A program made the position numbers and the translations under genes. Under the pieces are notes generated by a model. That model worked only from the letters and a program-made list of their open reading frames with translations, had not been told where the DNA came from and did not search any database. A DNA stretch of 64,000 nt, taken from NCBI RefSeq assembly GCF_000826185.2, contig NZ_LN648875.1:1360356-1424355 (forward strand), in the 5' to 3' direction. Below, in pieces: positions 12,538 to 21,682 of this stretch. The DNA is from Microbacterium gorillae (lineage in GTDB: Bacteria; Actinomycetota; Actinomycetes; Actinomycetales; Microbacteriaceae). Position 1 is the first letter of the stretch. Each line of letters begins with the position of its first letter.

Positions 12538-12731
12538 TGATGATTGTCGCGGACCTTGGCGCATGTAGACCGGGTTGTGAGCCCCTCCGCACGGATTGGT
12601 GCGCATTATCGCTTGCGGAATAGTCGGCTCGCCGGCCGCCCATACAAGGTGGCGGAGGTCTGTCCGGCTCGACTTGTGTCTGCGACGTGTGTGCGGCGTG
12701 ATCTGAGAGCGTAGGGCGGGATGGACGCTCT

Positions 12732-12747
12732 TGTTTCACGTGAAACA
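12732..12747. promoter_or_regulatory. parS site 4 (perfect)
   Basis: Exact TGTTTCACGTGAAACA, the chromosomal ParB loading site. Confidence 0.97.
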
Positions 12748-12897
12748 GAATGATGCCAGCTGAGAGTATCGGAGGAGACGGTCCGGCAATCAAGCGCCGG
12801 TTCGGGTTGCCCTAACGAGCAGCCGCTGCGATCTGTGTTCGTTGAACGAGGAGCGAGCAAGGTGAACCGCCGGATCGCCGTGTTGTGGGTACCGCCA

Positions 12898-12913
12898 TGT
12901 TTCACGTGAAACA
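12898..12913. promoter_or_regulatory. parS site 5 (perfect)
   Basis: Exact copy of the 16-base parS palindrome. Confidence 0.97.
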
Positions 12914-13120
12914 GATCCGAATGCCCAGGAGGCGGTCCGACGTGAGTGAGTGGAGTAGGCGAGACTGCTAGAGATGTGACCGTATTGACTTGCTGTCAAC
13001 AAGTTGCGCCACGCGATGGGCTGTCAGCCGACGGGACGACATGCAGGCATTCATCCAACACGTCACGGTAATGTGCTGCGGGGTTCGGCCGCCGCTCGAG
13101 GGGGGTCGGCTTGGGTCGGT

Positions 13121-13136
13121 TGTTTCACGTGAAACA
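13121..13136. promoter_or_regulatory. parS site 6 (perfect)
   Basis: Exact copy of the 16-base parS palindrome. Confidence 0.97.
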
Positions 13137-13305
13137 ACCACCCGTGTCGTGGCGGCGTGCACCAGCGGGGCGCGCCCGATGACGTTCGCCGCCAACAGCC
13201 GCGCGCGGCGGGACAGAATTTGTGGCCACCCTTTGCGGCTTCCGCGATCATGGCGTGCCGCCTGCCGGTGGCAGTGAGGGCGACTGGTGGCGCAGCGAGC
13301 GGGAT

Positions 13306-13321
13306 TGTTTCACGTGAAACA
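13306..13321. promoter_or_regulatory. parS site 7 (perfect)
   Basis: Exact copy of the 16-base parS palindrome. Confidence 0.97.
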
Positions 13322-13453
13322 GGCCGTCGACGGGGATGTGTCGCGCCTCGGCGTCGGCGCCGGATGCCCGCCCTGTTTGTCCGTGCCCGCGAGGGAGCGG
13401 GTGGGTGGGAGGCGTTCGCGGAGAGCCGGAATGACACTCTCCCGGCGACCGAA

Positions 13454-13480
13454 GTCATCCACAGGCAGCCTGTGGATGAC
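13454..13480. promoter_or_regulatory. perfect palindrome of two DnaA-box-like sequences
   Basis: Thirteen-base arms GTCATCCACAGGC and GCCTGTGGATGAC surround a single central A. Each arm contains TCATCCACA, one base from the DnaA box TTATCCACA, in inverted orientation. It lies between parS sites 7 and 8. It may be a DnaA-binding pair or an unrelated operator or hairpin. Confidence 0.5.
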
Positions 13481-13560
13481 TGGTGGGGAGAATTGTCCTG
13501 TGCACACCAAAAACCACGGAATAACGCGGAAGTCGCGGTGTCTGGAGACGCTGGCGAGCC

Positions 13561-13569
13561 TGTGGATAG
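13561..13569 (-). promoter_or_regulatory. DnaA-box-like site upstream of parA
   Basis: TGTGGATAG is one base from the complement of TTATCCACA. It lies about 127 bases upstream of the parA start and 81 bases after the DnaA-like palindrome. Confidence 0.45.
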
Positions 13570-13687
13570 CGACGCGCCCGGGCTCCGGCGGACGACCGAC
13601 TCGGTGGATCGAATCTGGTGTCGGACACCCCGAAGGCGTCGGGAATCGCCTAGAGTAGAGGGGTCCGTCCCGCGCATCCAAGGAGTG

Positions 13688-13703
13688 TGTTTCACGTGAA
13701 ACA
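13688..13703. promoter_or_regulatory. parS site 8 (perfect), across the parA start
   Basis: Exact parS palindrome that spans the likely parA start codon (GTG at 13696). It follows AAGGAG at 13680 by two bases. ParB bound here would cover the ribosome-binding region in the DNA and could repress parAB. Confidence 0.97.
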
Positions 13704-14625
13704 GTCCCCGATGACCGGAAGTCCGGATGCATTCGGGGAAGACACCCCACTGGCGCGGGAATTGGCTGATCTGAGTTCCCGCCGCCGCTCGCTGGAGGCA
13801 GCTGACGTTTCCTTCTCCGGTGAGACGCGCATCCTGACGGTCTCGAATCAGAAGGGCGGCGTGGGCAAGACCACGACCGCTGTCAACGTCGCGGCGGCGA
13901 TCGCCGCGGTGGGCGGGCGTGTGCTCGTCGTCGACCTCGACCCGCAGGGCAACGCGTCCACCGCGCTGGGTATCCCGCACAGCTCCGACGTGAAGTCCAT
14001 CTATGACGTTCTGATCAATGAGTATCCGATCGAGAAGGTCGTGCAGCAGAGCGCTGAGTCGCCGAATCTGCTCTGCGTGCCGAGCACGATCCACCTCGCC
14101 GGTGCCGAGATCGAGCTCGTCTCACAGGTCGCGCGCGAGCACCGCCTGCGCACTGCGTTGAACGCCTATCTGGAACGCGCTGAGGCGCCCGTGGACTTCG
14201 TGATCATTGACTGCCCACCATCGCTGGGCCTCCTGACGATCAACGCCTTCACGGCTGCGTCTGAGGTCTTCATCCCCATCCAGTGCGAGTACTACGCGCT
14301 GGAGGGGCTGAGCCAGCTGCTCGGGAGCGTGCAGATGATCCAGAAGCATCTGAATCCGCAACTGCACGTTTCCACGATCCTGCTCACGATGTTCGATGGA
14401 CGGACGCGTCTCGCGCAGCAGGTTGCCGAGGAGGTGCGCACGCACTTCGCGGGCCAGGTGCTCAACACCGTGATTCCGCGGTCCGTCCGCGTCTCGGAAG
14501 CCCCCAGTTTCGGACAGACGGTGGTCGAGTACGACCCCCAGTCAGCCGGAGCGATCGCATACCGCGAAGCAGCGGTCGAAATCATCAACCGCTCGGAGCG
14601 GTCGAACGAGGAAGGAACGCGCTGA
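13696..14625 (+). CDS. parA: chromosome partitioning ATPase ParA (Soj)
   Basis: ParA is a Walker-type ATPase that moves ParB-parS complexes along the nucleoid. The deviant Walker A motif KGGVGKTT is at about residues 53-60 (signature Lys at 53), followed by [14 protein letters not shown] and the Walker B-like [14 protein letters not shown]. The family end region [17 protein letters not shown] is present. Start choice is delicate. GTG at 13696 sits 10 bases after AAGGAG; GTG at 13687 is too close, and ATG at 13711 is 25 bases away. The start lies inside a parS site. The stop overlaps the parB start by one base. Confidence 0.95.
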   Translation: MKQSPMTGSPDAFGEDTPLARELADLSSRRRSLEAADVSFSGETRILTVSNQKGGVGKTTTAVNVAAAIAAVGGRVLVVDLDPQGNASTALGIPHSSDVKSIYDVLINEYPIEKVVQQSAESPNLLCVPSTIHLAGAEIELVSQVAREHRLRTALNAYLERAEAPVDFVIIDCPPSLGLLTINAFTAASEVFIPIQCEYYALEGLSQLLGSVQMIQKHLNPQLHVSTILLTMFDGRTRLAQQVAEEVRTHFAGQVLNTVIPRSVRVSEAPSFGQTVVEYDPQSAGAIAYREAAVEIINRSERSNEEGTR

Positions 14626-15650
14626 TGGCGAAGCGTACGGGACTGGGACGTGGGATCGGGGCCCTGATCCCCACGGTGGAGCCCTCGGCGTCTCGCCCAG
14701 TGGACGTGTTCTTCCCGGACACGAGCAAGGACAAGGCGAAGTCCGAGTCGGACGTGGCCGGCACCGCGGAGAAGAAGCCGGCGGCGCGCGCCAAGTCCGC
14801 GGCATCGCGCAAGGAGAGTTCCGCGGAGGAGCTGGTCTCCGTTCCCGGGCTCACGCTCATCCAGGTCGATCCGAAGAAGGTCGTCCCCAATCCGCGCCAG
14901 CCGCGCAGCGTCTTCGACGAAGAAGAGCTCGGCGAGCTCGTTCATTCGGTCCGCGAGTTCGGTGTTCTTCAGCCGGTCGTCGTACGGACCGCGAAGAACG
15001 GCACATACGAACTGATCATGGGGGAGCGGCGCACGCGTGCCGCTCGTGAGGCCGGTCTGGACACCATTCCGGCGATCGTCCGTGAGACGGACGATGAGAA
15101 CCTGCTGCGGGACGCGTTGCTCGAGAACCTGCACCGGTCTGAGCTCAATCCGCTGGAAGAGGCGTCCGCTTACCAGCAGCTTCTCGATGACTTCGGGATC
15201 ACGCACGAAGAGCTCGCTACGCGCATCGGTCGCTCGCGGCCTCAGGTGAGCAACACTCTGCGCCTGCTGAAACTGCCCGTGACGGTGCAGCAGCGCGTCG
15301 CGGCGGGTGTCCTTTCGGCCGGGCATGCGCGCGCGATCTTGTCGCTCGGGACGCCGGAGGCGATGTCGCGCCTGGCTGACAAGATCATCAACGAGGATCT
15401 GTCGGTCCGCGCGGCCGAGGCGGCCGCGAAGACCATCGACGGTTCCACGTCCCGTGCACCCCAGGCCCACCCGGGTGCGCGCCGGGCTTACCTCGACGAT
15501 GTGGCCTCACGCCTGGGGGACCGCCTGAACACCCGGGTCAAGGTGAACCTCGGCGCAAGAAAAGGCCAGGTCAGCATTGAATTCGCCAGCATCCAGGACT
15601 TGAATCGCATTCTGTCCGAGATCGGTGAGTCAGAGTTCGGCTCCCATTGA
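14625..15650 (+). CDS. parB: chromosome partitioning protein ParB (Spo0J)
   Basis: ParB binds parS, uses CTP to slide along DNA and loads SMC. The 341-residue protein begins [16 protein letters not shown], the ParA-stimulating N-terminal peptide. After an Ala/Lys-rich linker, the ParB/Srx CTPase domain holds NPRQPR and the [12 protein letters not shown] motif. The helix-turn-helix region reads [20 protein letters not shown]. The C-terminal dimer domain ends [14 protein letters not shown]. Its ATG shares a base with the parA stop. Confidence 0.96.
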   Translation: MAKRTGLGRGIGALIPTVEPSASRPVDVFFPDTSKDKAKSESDVAGTAEKKPAARAKSAASRKESSAEELVSVPGLTLIQVDPKKVVPNPRQPRSVFDEEELGELVHSVREFGVLQPVVVRTAKNGTYELIMGERRTRAAREAGLDTIPAIVRETDDENLLRDALLENLHRSELNPLEEASAYQQLLDDFGITHEELATRIGRSRPQVSNTLRLLKLPVTVQQRVAAGVLSAGHARAILSLGTPEAMSRLADKIINEDLSVRAAEAAAKTIDGSTSRAPQAHPGARRAYLDDVASRLGDRLNTRVKVNLGARKGQVSIEFASIQDLNRILSEIGESEFGSH

Positions 15651-15692
15651 CGGCCGCGCGGGGGCGGGCAAGCGTGCGCGTAACCTGGAACC

Positions 15693-16031
15693 GTGACCAC
15701 CACGGATGATTCTCCGCGTCGACGCGCCAGCCTCGAGCTGCTGCGCGCCGAGGCGCTGGACGAGCTCAGCGTGCTGATCACGGAGCGCATTCGGGCCGGC
15801 GAGGATCCGTGGGAGTTCATGGAGGAACTGCCGACGGTCGATGAGCTCGTGATCCTGCTGCTGCGGGCGGAGAACATCGCGGCGAACAACGGCGAACGAC
15901 CAACGGCCGCCCGCAATTATCGGGTGCTGCGCCAGATCGCCCTGGACTACCCGCCGCTCACCTCGGCGGTGTGGAAGCTTCTGGACGAGAGCACGACCTA
16001 CCGTCGCTGGGACCCATCGGTCCGCAGCTGA
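15693..16031 (+). CDS. conserved hypothetical protein
   Basis: I do not recognise this 112-residue acidic protein. It is predicted helical throughout (RRRASLELLRAEALDELSVL, then ELPTVDELVILLLRAENIAA), soluble, with no signal or membrane segment. It starts at a GTG preceded by TAACCT at 15681 with only six bases between, so the mRNA is probably leaderless. It follows parB by 42 bases but has its own promoter. Codon composition matches its neighbours, so it looks like a real gene. Confidence 0.65.
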   Translation: MTTTDDSPRRRASLELLRAEALDELSVLITERIRAGEDPWEFMEELPTVDELVILLLRAENIAANNGERPTAARNYRVLRQIALDYPPLTSAVWKLLDESTTYRRWDPSVRS

Positions 16032-16061
16032 AGTCATCGGGTCGACGGGCAGGAGCATGTC

Positions 16062-16382
16062 ATGGACATCACGACGCCGAGGCGCTCGATCGTCAGCGAC
16101 TACGGAAGTCATGACGCGACGGTGAGCGCGATCGCGCGCACGACGACGACCGCTCACGTGCACGCCATCCACATCACGACCGGAGGAGAGCTCGGTGAGC
16201 ACGTCGCGCCGACGGATCAGATCCTCGTCGCTCTCGTCGGGCGCGCACACGTCAGCACGAACGGCGACAGCGCCGTCCTGAACGCTGGGGAACGGATCCG
16301 GTGGAGTGCCGGGGACGAGCACCGGACACGGGCGCTGGAGGACTTCCACGGCGTGATCATCGAGAGCGCCGGGATCGCCTGA
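16062..16382 (+). CDS. small cupin-fold protein
   Basis: This 106-residue protein looks like a single cupin domain. A strand-rich pattern contains TTGGELGEHVAPTDQILVAL, then GRAHVSTNGDSAVLNAGERIRW and AGDEHRTRALEDFHGVIIES. The His and Glu positions of the first cupin motif (GGELGEHV) and the later GDEH could bind a metal. No enzyme activity can be assigned. It lies 30 bases after the previous gene and ends at a strong bidirectional terminator. Confidence 0.6.
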   Translation: MDITTPRRSIVSDYGSHDATVSAIARTTTTAHVHAIHITTGGELGEHVAPTDQILVALVGRAHVSTNGDSAVLNAGERIRWSAGDEHRTRALEDFHGVIIESAGIA

Positions 16383-16394
16383 CGGCGGAATCGA

Positions 16395-16428
16395 CGAAGG
16401 CCCCGGAGCGAACGCTCCGGGGCCTTCG
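16395..16428. terminator. bidirectional terminator
   Basis: A perfect 16-base stem (CGAAGGCCCCGGAGCG with its complement) has an AA centre and lies between the convergent cupin gene and trxA. The stem is very GC-rich and starts and ends in short A/T-containing runs. Confidence 0.85.
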
Positions 16429-16440
16429 AACACGGTGAGG

Positions 16441-16764
16441 TCAGCCGATGTACGCGGCGAGATCTGCCTCGAGCGCGTGCTTCGGCTTGGCGCCGATGAT
16501 GCTGGTCTCCACCGCGCCGTTCACGAAGACCTTCATCGCCGGAATCGACGTGATCTGGTACTTCATCGCCAGATCGGGGTTCTCGTCAACGTTGAGCTTG
16601 ACGATCGTGAGCTTGCCCTGGTGCTCGGCCGCGATCTGGTCAAGGATCGGGGAGACCGCGCGGCAGGGGCCGCACCACGCCGCCCAGAAGTCCACCAGAA
16701 CGGGGCCGTCCGCCTGCAGGACGTCCTGGTCCCACGTCTGCGAGCTGGTCGCCTGTGCAGTCAT
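16441..16764 (-). CDS. trxA: thioredoxin
   Basis: Thioredoxin is the cytoplasmic dithiol reductant for many proteins. The 107-residue product has the active site WAAWCGPC with cysteines at 31 and 34, the cis-proline segment ITSIPAMKVF, and the Asp-containing VLVDFWA strand. The ATG at 16764 follows AAGGAG. It lies 64 bases downstream of trxB, so the thioredoxin system is probably one transcript. Confidence 0.96.
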   Translation of the reverse strand: MTAQATSSQTWDQDVLQADGPVLVDFWAAWCGPCRAVSPILDQIAAEHQGKLTIVKLNVDENPDLAMKYQITSIPAMKVFVNGAVETSIIGAKPKHALEADLAAYIG

Positions 16765-16828
16765 TCGGATACTCCTTCTACGAGTTCGAGCGAAGTGCTC
16801 GGGGATGTCAACCGCGAATAGATCGTTG

Positions 16829-17785
<957 letters not shown>

Positions 17786-17854
17786 GTTTCCTCCTGGGAT
17801 CTGATGTCTCAACACATGGTAATCCGGCGGCATTCCCGTCCGCCGGGAGGGCGC

Positions 17855-19474
17855 TCAGCGGCGCACGAGCTTGCGCACCGCGTTGATGCCGAATGTCAGT
17901 TCGGGGGCGCGCAGCAGCGCCAGCACCGCGACGTACACCACGGCGCACACCGCGCCGATGATCAGAACGCCCGCGACGCCGGAGAACTGGGCGCCGAGGC
18001 CGGTTCCACTCGAGACGATCCAGCTGCCCGCCCCGCCCATCAGCAGATACACGCCCCATCCGGCCAGCCCCGCCGGGATTCCGGCGAGAGCGAAGCGGCC
18101 GTACGCGGTGAGCCAACTGCGGGAGTGGAGGGTGCCGATACGGCGCCGCAGCAGGATGATCGCCACCACGGTCTGGATGATCGTCGCGAGGGTCTGTCCG
18201 GCCGCCACCGCCAGCGCGAGGTACTCCAGCGGAACGAACCAGCTCGCCGCCAGGGCGGTGATGATGATCACGGACCCCTGCAGGACGGTGAACCAGAACG
18301 GCGTGCGGGTGTCGCCGTACACGTAGAACGTGCGCTGGATGATGAACAGGATCGCCACCGGGATGAGGTTGGCGAGGTACGCCAGCAGCACGAGCGACGC
18401 GGCCTCCGCGCTCGACGGCGACGACGTGAAGATGCGGCTCGCCGGAACGGCCGCAGCGGCGACGACGGCGGTGGCCAACACGATGAAGACGCCCAGGGTG
18501 CGGATCGAGCTGTCGATGTCTTTCAGCAGTTCTTCCTTGCGGCCAGCCGCGGCATGCTCGCTGATGCGTGTGAAGTACGGCGTTCCGATGGAGAGGACGA
18601 TGATCGAGTACGGCAATACGTAAACGAGCCAGGCGTTGTTCATGATCGTCTGGGCGGGGAAGTTCTCACCGGCGCCCGAGGCCTTAGAGACGATCTGGGA
18701 CTGCACGAGGCCGGCCACTTGAGCGACGATCACCATCAGGAATGTCCACCCGGCGAGCTTGACGACATTGCCGAGCCCGACACCGCGCCACCGGAAGTCC
18801 GGTCGCAGTGAGAGCCCGGACCGCCGCCAGAACAGCAGCAGCACGAGGAACTGCGCGACGATGCCGGCGGTGGCGGTGGCTCCGAGCAGAGCGATGCGTC
18901 CCGCGTCCCAGTCCACGAGGTCCGTGAGCGGTGTCTTGAACAGTACGAGGAACGCGACCAGACCACCGATGGAGACGATGTTGTTCACGATCGGCGCCCA
19001 GGTGTACGGGCCGTACACGTTCTTCGCGTTGAGCGTCTCGCCGACGAGCGCGAACAGACCGTAGAAGAGCACCTGCGGGATGCACCAGTACGCGAACGCG
19101 ACGGCGAGGGCGATCTGACCGGCGGAGAACTTCGATGCGTAGAGCTGGACGAGGAACGGTGCACCGATCGTCGCGATCACCGTCACGATGACCAGCACGA
19201 CGGCGGACAGGGTGAAGAGCTTGCTGACGAAGGCGTTGCCGCCATCTCGATGGCGCGCGGACTTGACGATCTGCGGAACGAACACGGCGGTGAGCAGGCC
19301 CGCCGAGATGAGGTTGTAGATCGTGTTCGGGATGTTGTTGGCGACGGCGAACGCGTCGCCGACGAGGTGCTCGCCGAGAACGGTGACCAACAGCATCGTG
19401 CGCACGAGTCCGAGGACCCGGGAGGCCATCGTGCCCGCCGCGATCAGGGCGCTGGAGCGGCCGATGCTAGCCAT
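17855..19474 (-). CDS. murJ: lipid II flippase MurJ (MviN)
   Basis: MurJ flips lipid II across the membrane for peptidoglycan synthesis. The 539-residue protein begins MASIGRSSALIAAGTMASRV, a family-typical N-terminus with the conserved GTMASRVLG segment, and is followed by about 14 membrane helices. The intracellular pseudokinase and Fha-binding extension of mycobacterial MviN is absent. The ATG lies inside the end of the upstream DUF6049 gene with an 8-base overlap, so the two are translationally coupled. Confidence 0.93.
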   Translation of the reverse strand: MASIGRSSALIAAGTMASRVLGLVRTMLLVTVLGEHLVGDAFAVANNIPNTIYNLISAGLLTAVFVPQIVKSARHRDGGNAFVSKLFTLSAVVLVIVTVIATIGAPFLVQLYASKFSAGQIALAVAFAYWCIPQVLFYGLFALVGETLNAKNVYGPYTWAPIVNNIVSIGGLVAFLVLFKTPLTDLVDWDAGRIALLGATATAGIVAQFLVLLLFWRRSGLSLRPDFRWRGVGLGNVVKLAGWTFLMVIVAQVAGLVQSQIVSKASGAGENFPAQTIMNNAWLVYVLPYSIIVLSIGTPYFTRISEHAAAGRKEELLKDIDSSIRTLGVFIVLATAVVAAAAVPASRIFTSSPSSAEAASLVLLAYLANLIPVAILFIIQRTFYVYGDTRTPFWFTVLQGSVIIITALAASWFVPLEYLALAVAAGQTLATIIQTVVAIILLRRRIGTLHSRSWLTAYGRFALAGIPAGLAGWGVYLLMGGAGSWIVSSGTGLGAQFSGVAGVLIIGAVCAVVYVAVLALLRAPELTFGINAVRKLVRR

Positions 19475-21602
19475 GCGTCTCCTTCTCGGCGTCTTCCGCC
19501 GGGGTGGTCGTGCGATAGTCGGCGCGGGACTGCCGTCGTGAGGGCCGGGACTCGTCCCCGCGGCGCCGCCGGCGAATGGTCCGGAACAGTCCGATGCCGA
19601 TGAACAGCACGGCGAGCGTACCGATGACGATGAGGCCGATGCGCTCCCAGTCGGCGCGCACGGACAGCTCCGCGTACTGCACGGCCCCGAGCATGGTGCC
19701 ATCGGATGCGCGCATCTGCATGCTGATCTCGACGTCACCGTTGCTCACGCCCGCCGTGACGGGGATGGGAACCGAGGTGTTGGCATCGGCAGCCGCCCGC
19801 ACGCTGGTGACGGGTTCGACGCGGACCCGGAGATCCAGCGGCTGGGCGACGACGTCCACCTGCGCCGGGAACGGGAGGTCGTTGCGCACGAACACCGGAA
19901 TCTTCGACCCCTGGGAAACGAGGGTGACCTTCGGCGGTTGGACGATGCGGATGGAATTGCGCAGATCAATCGCCCGCGCGTGCTGGGCGTCCATGGCCGT
20001 CGCCCACGCTGTCTCGTCCCGCCACCCCACCGCGAGCAGCTGCTGCTCACGCGCTCGCTCGCGACCGGTGAGCAGATCGGGCTCGACCAGGAGACGGGCG
20101 AACCGGGAGACGGCGTCCGCGTCGTCCAACATCTGTTCGACGAGCGGTACCCGGTTCTGGTCGACGGATGCGGCGGACAGGGTGGCGGTCACGGGTTCCC
20201 CCGTCAGCAGATCGCCACCGGAAACGGTCGTCGCGCCCGGAATCGTGGTGACGGTCGCGAGCGTCGCGCTCAGGGCCGACTCGTCGACGGTGGTGGTCCG
20301 CGACATCGCCACCAGGACCGGATGACCCGATGCCGTCGCCGTGTCCAGGGACAGCAGGGCGCTCGCGGTCGCGAGCGACCGTCCCCGGACCGCTGAGTCC
20401 GTCTCACCGACGGCCTCAGCCAGAACGTCGCCGAGCCGACGGTCGTAGACCAGGGCGGTGCGTCCGGACACCGAGACGTGCGCGGCCGTGGTGCCGACCT
20501 GCGCCGACGGGATCATGACCGTGGCGTTCGCCGATGCGTCCATCACAGCGGCGGTGACGGTCGATGGCCACCAGATCTCGCCGATGGTCGAGCCGATGTC
20601 CAGGAGCTGCTCGGTGGTGGGAGCGACCCCGGGGCCGGTGTCCGTCGGATCCGGGGTGGCATTGTTCTCACCGGAGTCGGTGAGGTCGACGTAGGCGGTC
20701 AGGTTCGTCGGCTTCAGCGGAGATGTCAGTCCGGCCGCGAACTGCAGCGCGACGTCCGCATCGCCGTATTGGAGCGCGACGCGCGGGTTCGGCATGTTCT
20801 CCAACCGCGTCAGCCAGTCGGTCGCCGACGTCGGAGCGGTGCGGCCGAGCGCGCGGACCGTGGCGACGATCGCCGGATCGATCGCGAGCACGACCTCCGG
20901 GGAGCTGATGCCGGCGAGCAGGGCGGTCAGGGCACCGTCCGGGGCCGTGAGCTGCGCCAGACGATCGGCCGAGATCATTCCGTCCGCCGTCGGGCCCGCG
21001 GTGACCGGCACCACGACGGAGACCGTCGGTGCGGTCTTGCCGAGGACCGTGATGACGCCCGTCGAGGTCAGCTCACCGTCCGCGGTCGAATACGTGACCT
21101 CGAACGGGTAGACCCCGGGTGCTCGGGACTTCAGCGCGGCCGCGGTGGGCTGGACGGCGAGGGCGCCCTCGAGCGAACCCTGCGCCGGGACCGTCGTGAG
21201 GACGGAGGTCGCGACCTGGGTCAGTTCCGGAGTCGTGGAACCGTCGAGCCAGTCGAGGATCTCGTCGGCGGTCCGCAGCGGCTGAGGCCCGAGGCCCAGC
21301 GTCGCTTCGGTCGCGGGCAGCGCCTGGTTCGTGGGGTTGTCGACACGGACCGTGACCCGGAGCACGTCCGCCGACCGAAGGACGCCCGACGCGGACGGCG
21401 ACGCGTGCAGGCTCGGCTGCGCGCTCACCGTCGGTGAGGGTGACGGCGTGGCGGCGGCATGAGCCGGGATCGGCAGGCCCGTCAGCAACGCCCCGAGCAT
21501 GATCGCCGTCGTCGCGATCGCACGCCATGGACGGCGTCGGCGCGGGGTCCGCGGCGCAGCGGGCTGAGGGGTGTTCACGGTCATGGCGGCTGTGGGCTGC
21601 AC
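19467..21602 (-). CDS. DUF6049 family secreted/membrane protein
   Basis: This 711-residue protein belongs to the family encoded beside murJ in actinobacteria; its job is unknown but is probably tied to the envelope. A basic stretch (TPRRRRPWRAI) and a hydrophobic segment ending near AHAAATPSP make a signal peptide. The long extracellular part is Ala/Thr/Val-rich beta structure. One membrane helix near residue 665 (IGLIVIGTLAVLFIGIGLF) precedes a basic cytoplasmic tail. TAGAAT at 21631-21636 is a likely -10. The GTG at 21602 is used here; ATG at 21584 is an alternative. Confidence 0.8.
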   Translation of the reverse strand: MQPTAAMTVNTPQPAAPRTPRRRRPWRAIATTAIMLGALLTGLPIPAHAAATPSPSPTVSAQPSLHASPSASGVLRSADVLRVTVRVDNPTNQALPATEATLGLGPQPLRTADEILDWLDGSTTPELTQVATSVLTTVPAQGSLEGALAVQPTAAALKSRAPGVYPFEVTYSTADGELTSTGVITVLGKTAPTVSVVVPVTAGPTADGMISADRLAQLTAPDGALTALLAGISSPEVVLAIDPAIVATVRALGRTAPTSATDWLTRLENMPNPRVALQYGDADVALQFAAGLTSPLKPTNLTAYVDLTDSGENNATPDPTDTGPGVAPTTEQLLDIGSTIGEIWWPSTVTAAVMDASANATVMIPSAQVGTTAAHVSVSGRTALVYDRRLGDVLAEAVGETDSAVRGRSLATASALLSLDTATASGHPVLVAMSRTTTVDESALSATLATVTTIPGATTVSGGDLLTGEPVTATLSAASVDQNRVPLVEQMLDDADAVSRFARLLVEPDLLTGRERAREQQLLAVGWRDETAWATAMDAQHARAIDLRNSIRIVQPPKVTLVSQGSKIPVFVRNDLPFPAQVDVVAQPLDLRVRVEPVTSVRAAADANTSVPIPVTAGVSNGDVEISMQMRASDGTMLGAVQYAELSVRADWERIGLIVIGTLAVLFIGIGLFRTIRRRRRGDESRPSRRQSRADYRTTTPAEDAEKETHG

Positions 21603-21682
21603 GGAAACGGACCGCTCACCCTCGCCCGATTCTAGGTGCGCCGTCCGCGCGTCCCCTGGGGGCGCGCTTGAATGGACGGGTG

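Larger units (their letters stand above)
11597..13695. other. gene-free centromere-like region with a parS cluster
   Basis: About 2.1 kb between rsmG and parA contains no reading frame with believable protein composition. The frames that cross it repeatedly encode FHVKQ or VSRET only because they read through parS. The eight parS sites lie at irregular spacing (143, 264, 210, 166, 223, 185 and 382 bases between centres), all in the right-hand three quarters. I see nothing recognisable from 11597 to about 12110. Confidence 0.85.

Noticed and set aside
12143..13694. Several frames in the parS region, some with repeated FHVKQ or VSRET peptides
   Set aside because: The repeated peptides are parS read in different frames; parS is palindromic so both strands give them. 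No other sign of coding.
13687..13695. GTG at 13687 as the ParA start
   Set aside because: It is only one base after AAGGAG, too close for initiation; GTG at 13696 has a workable spacing.
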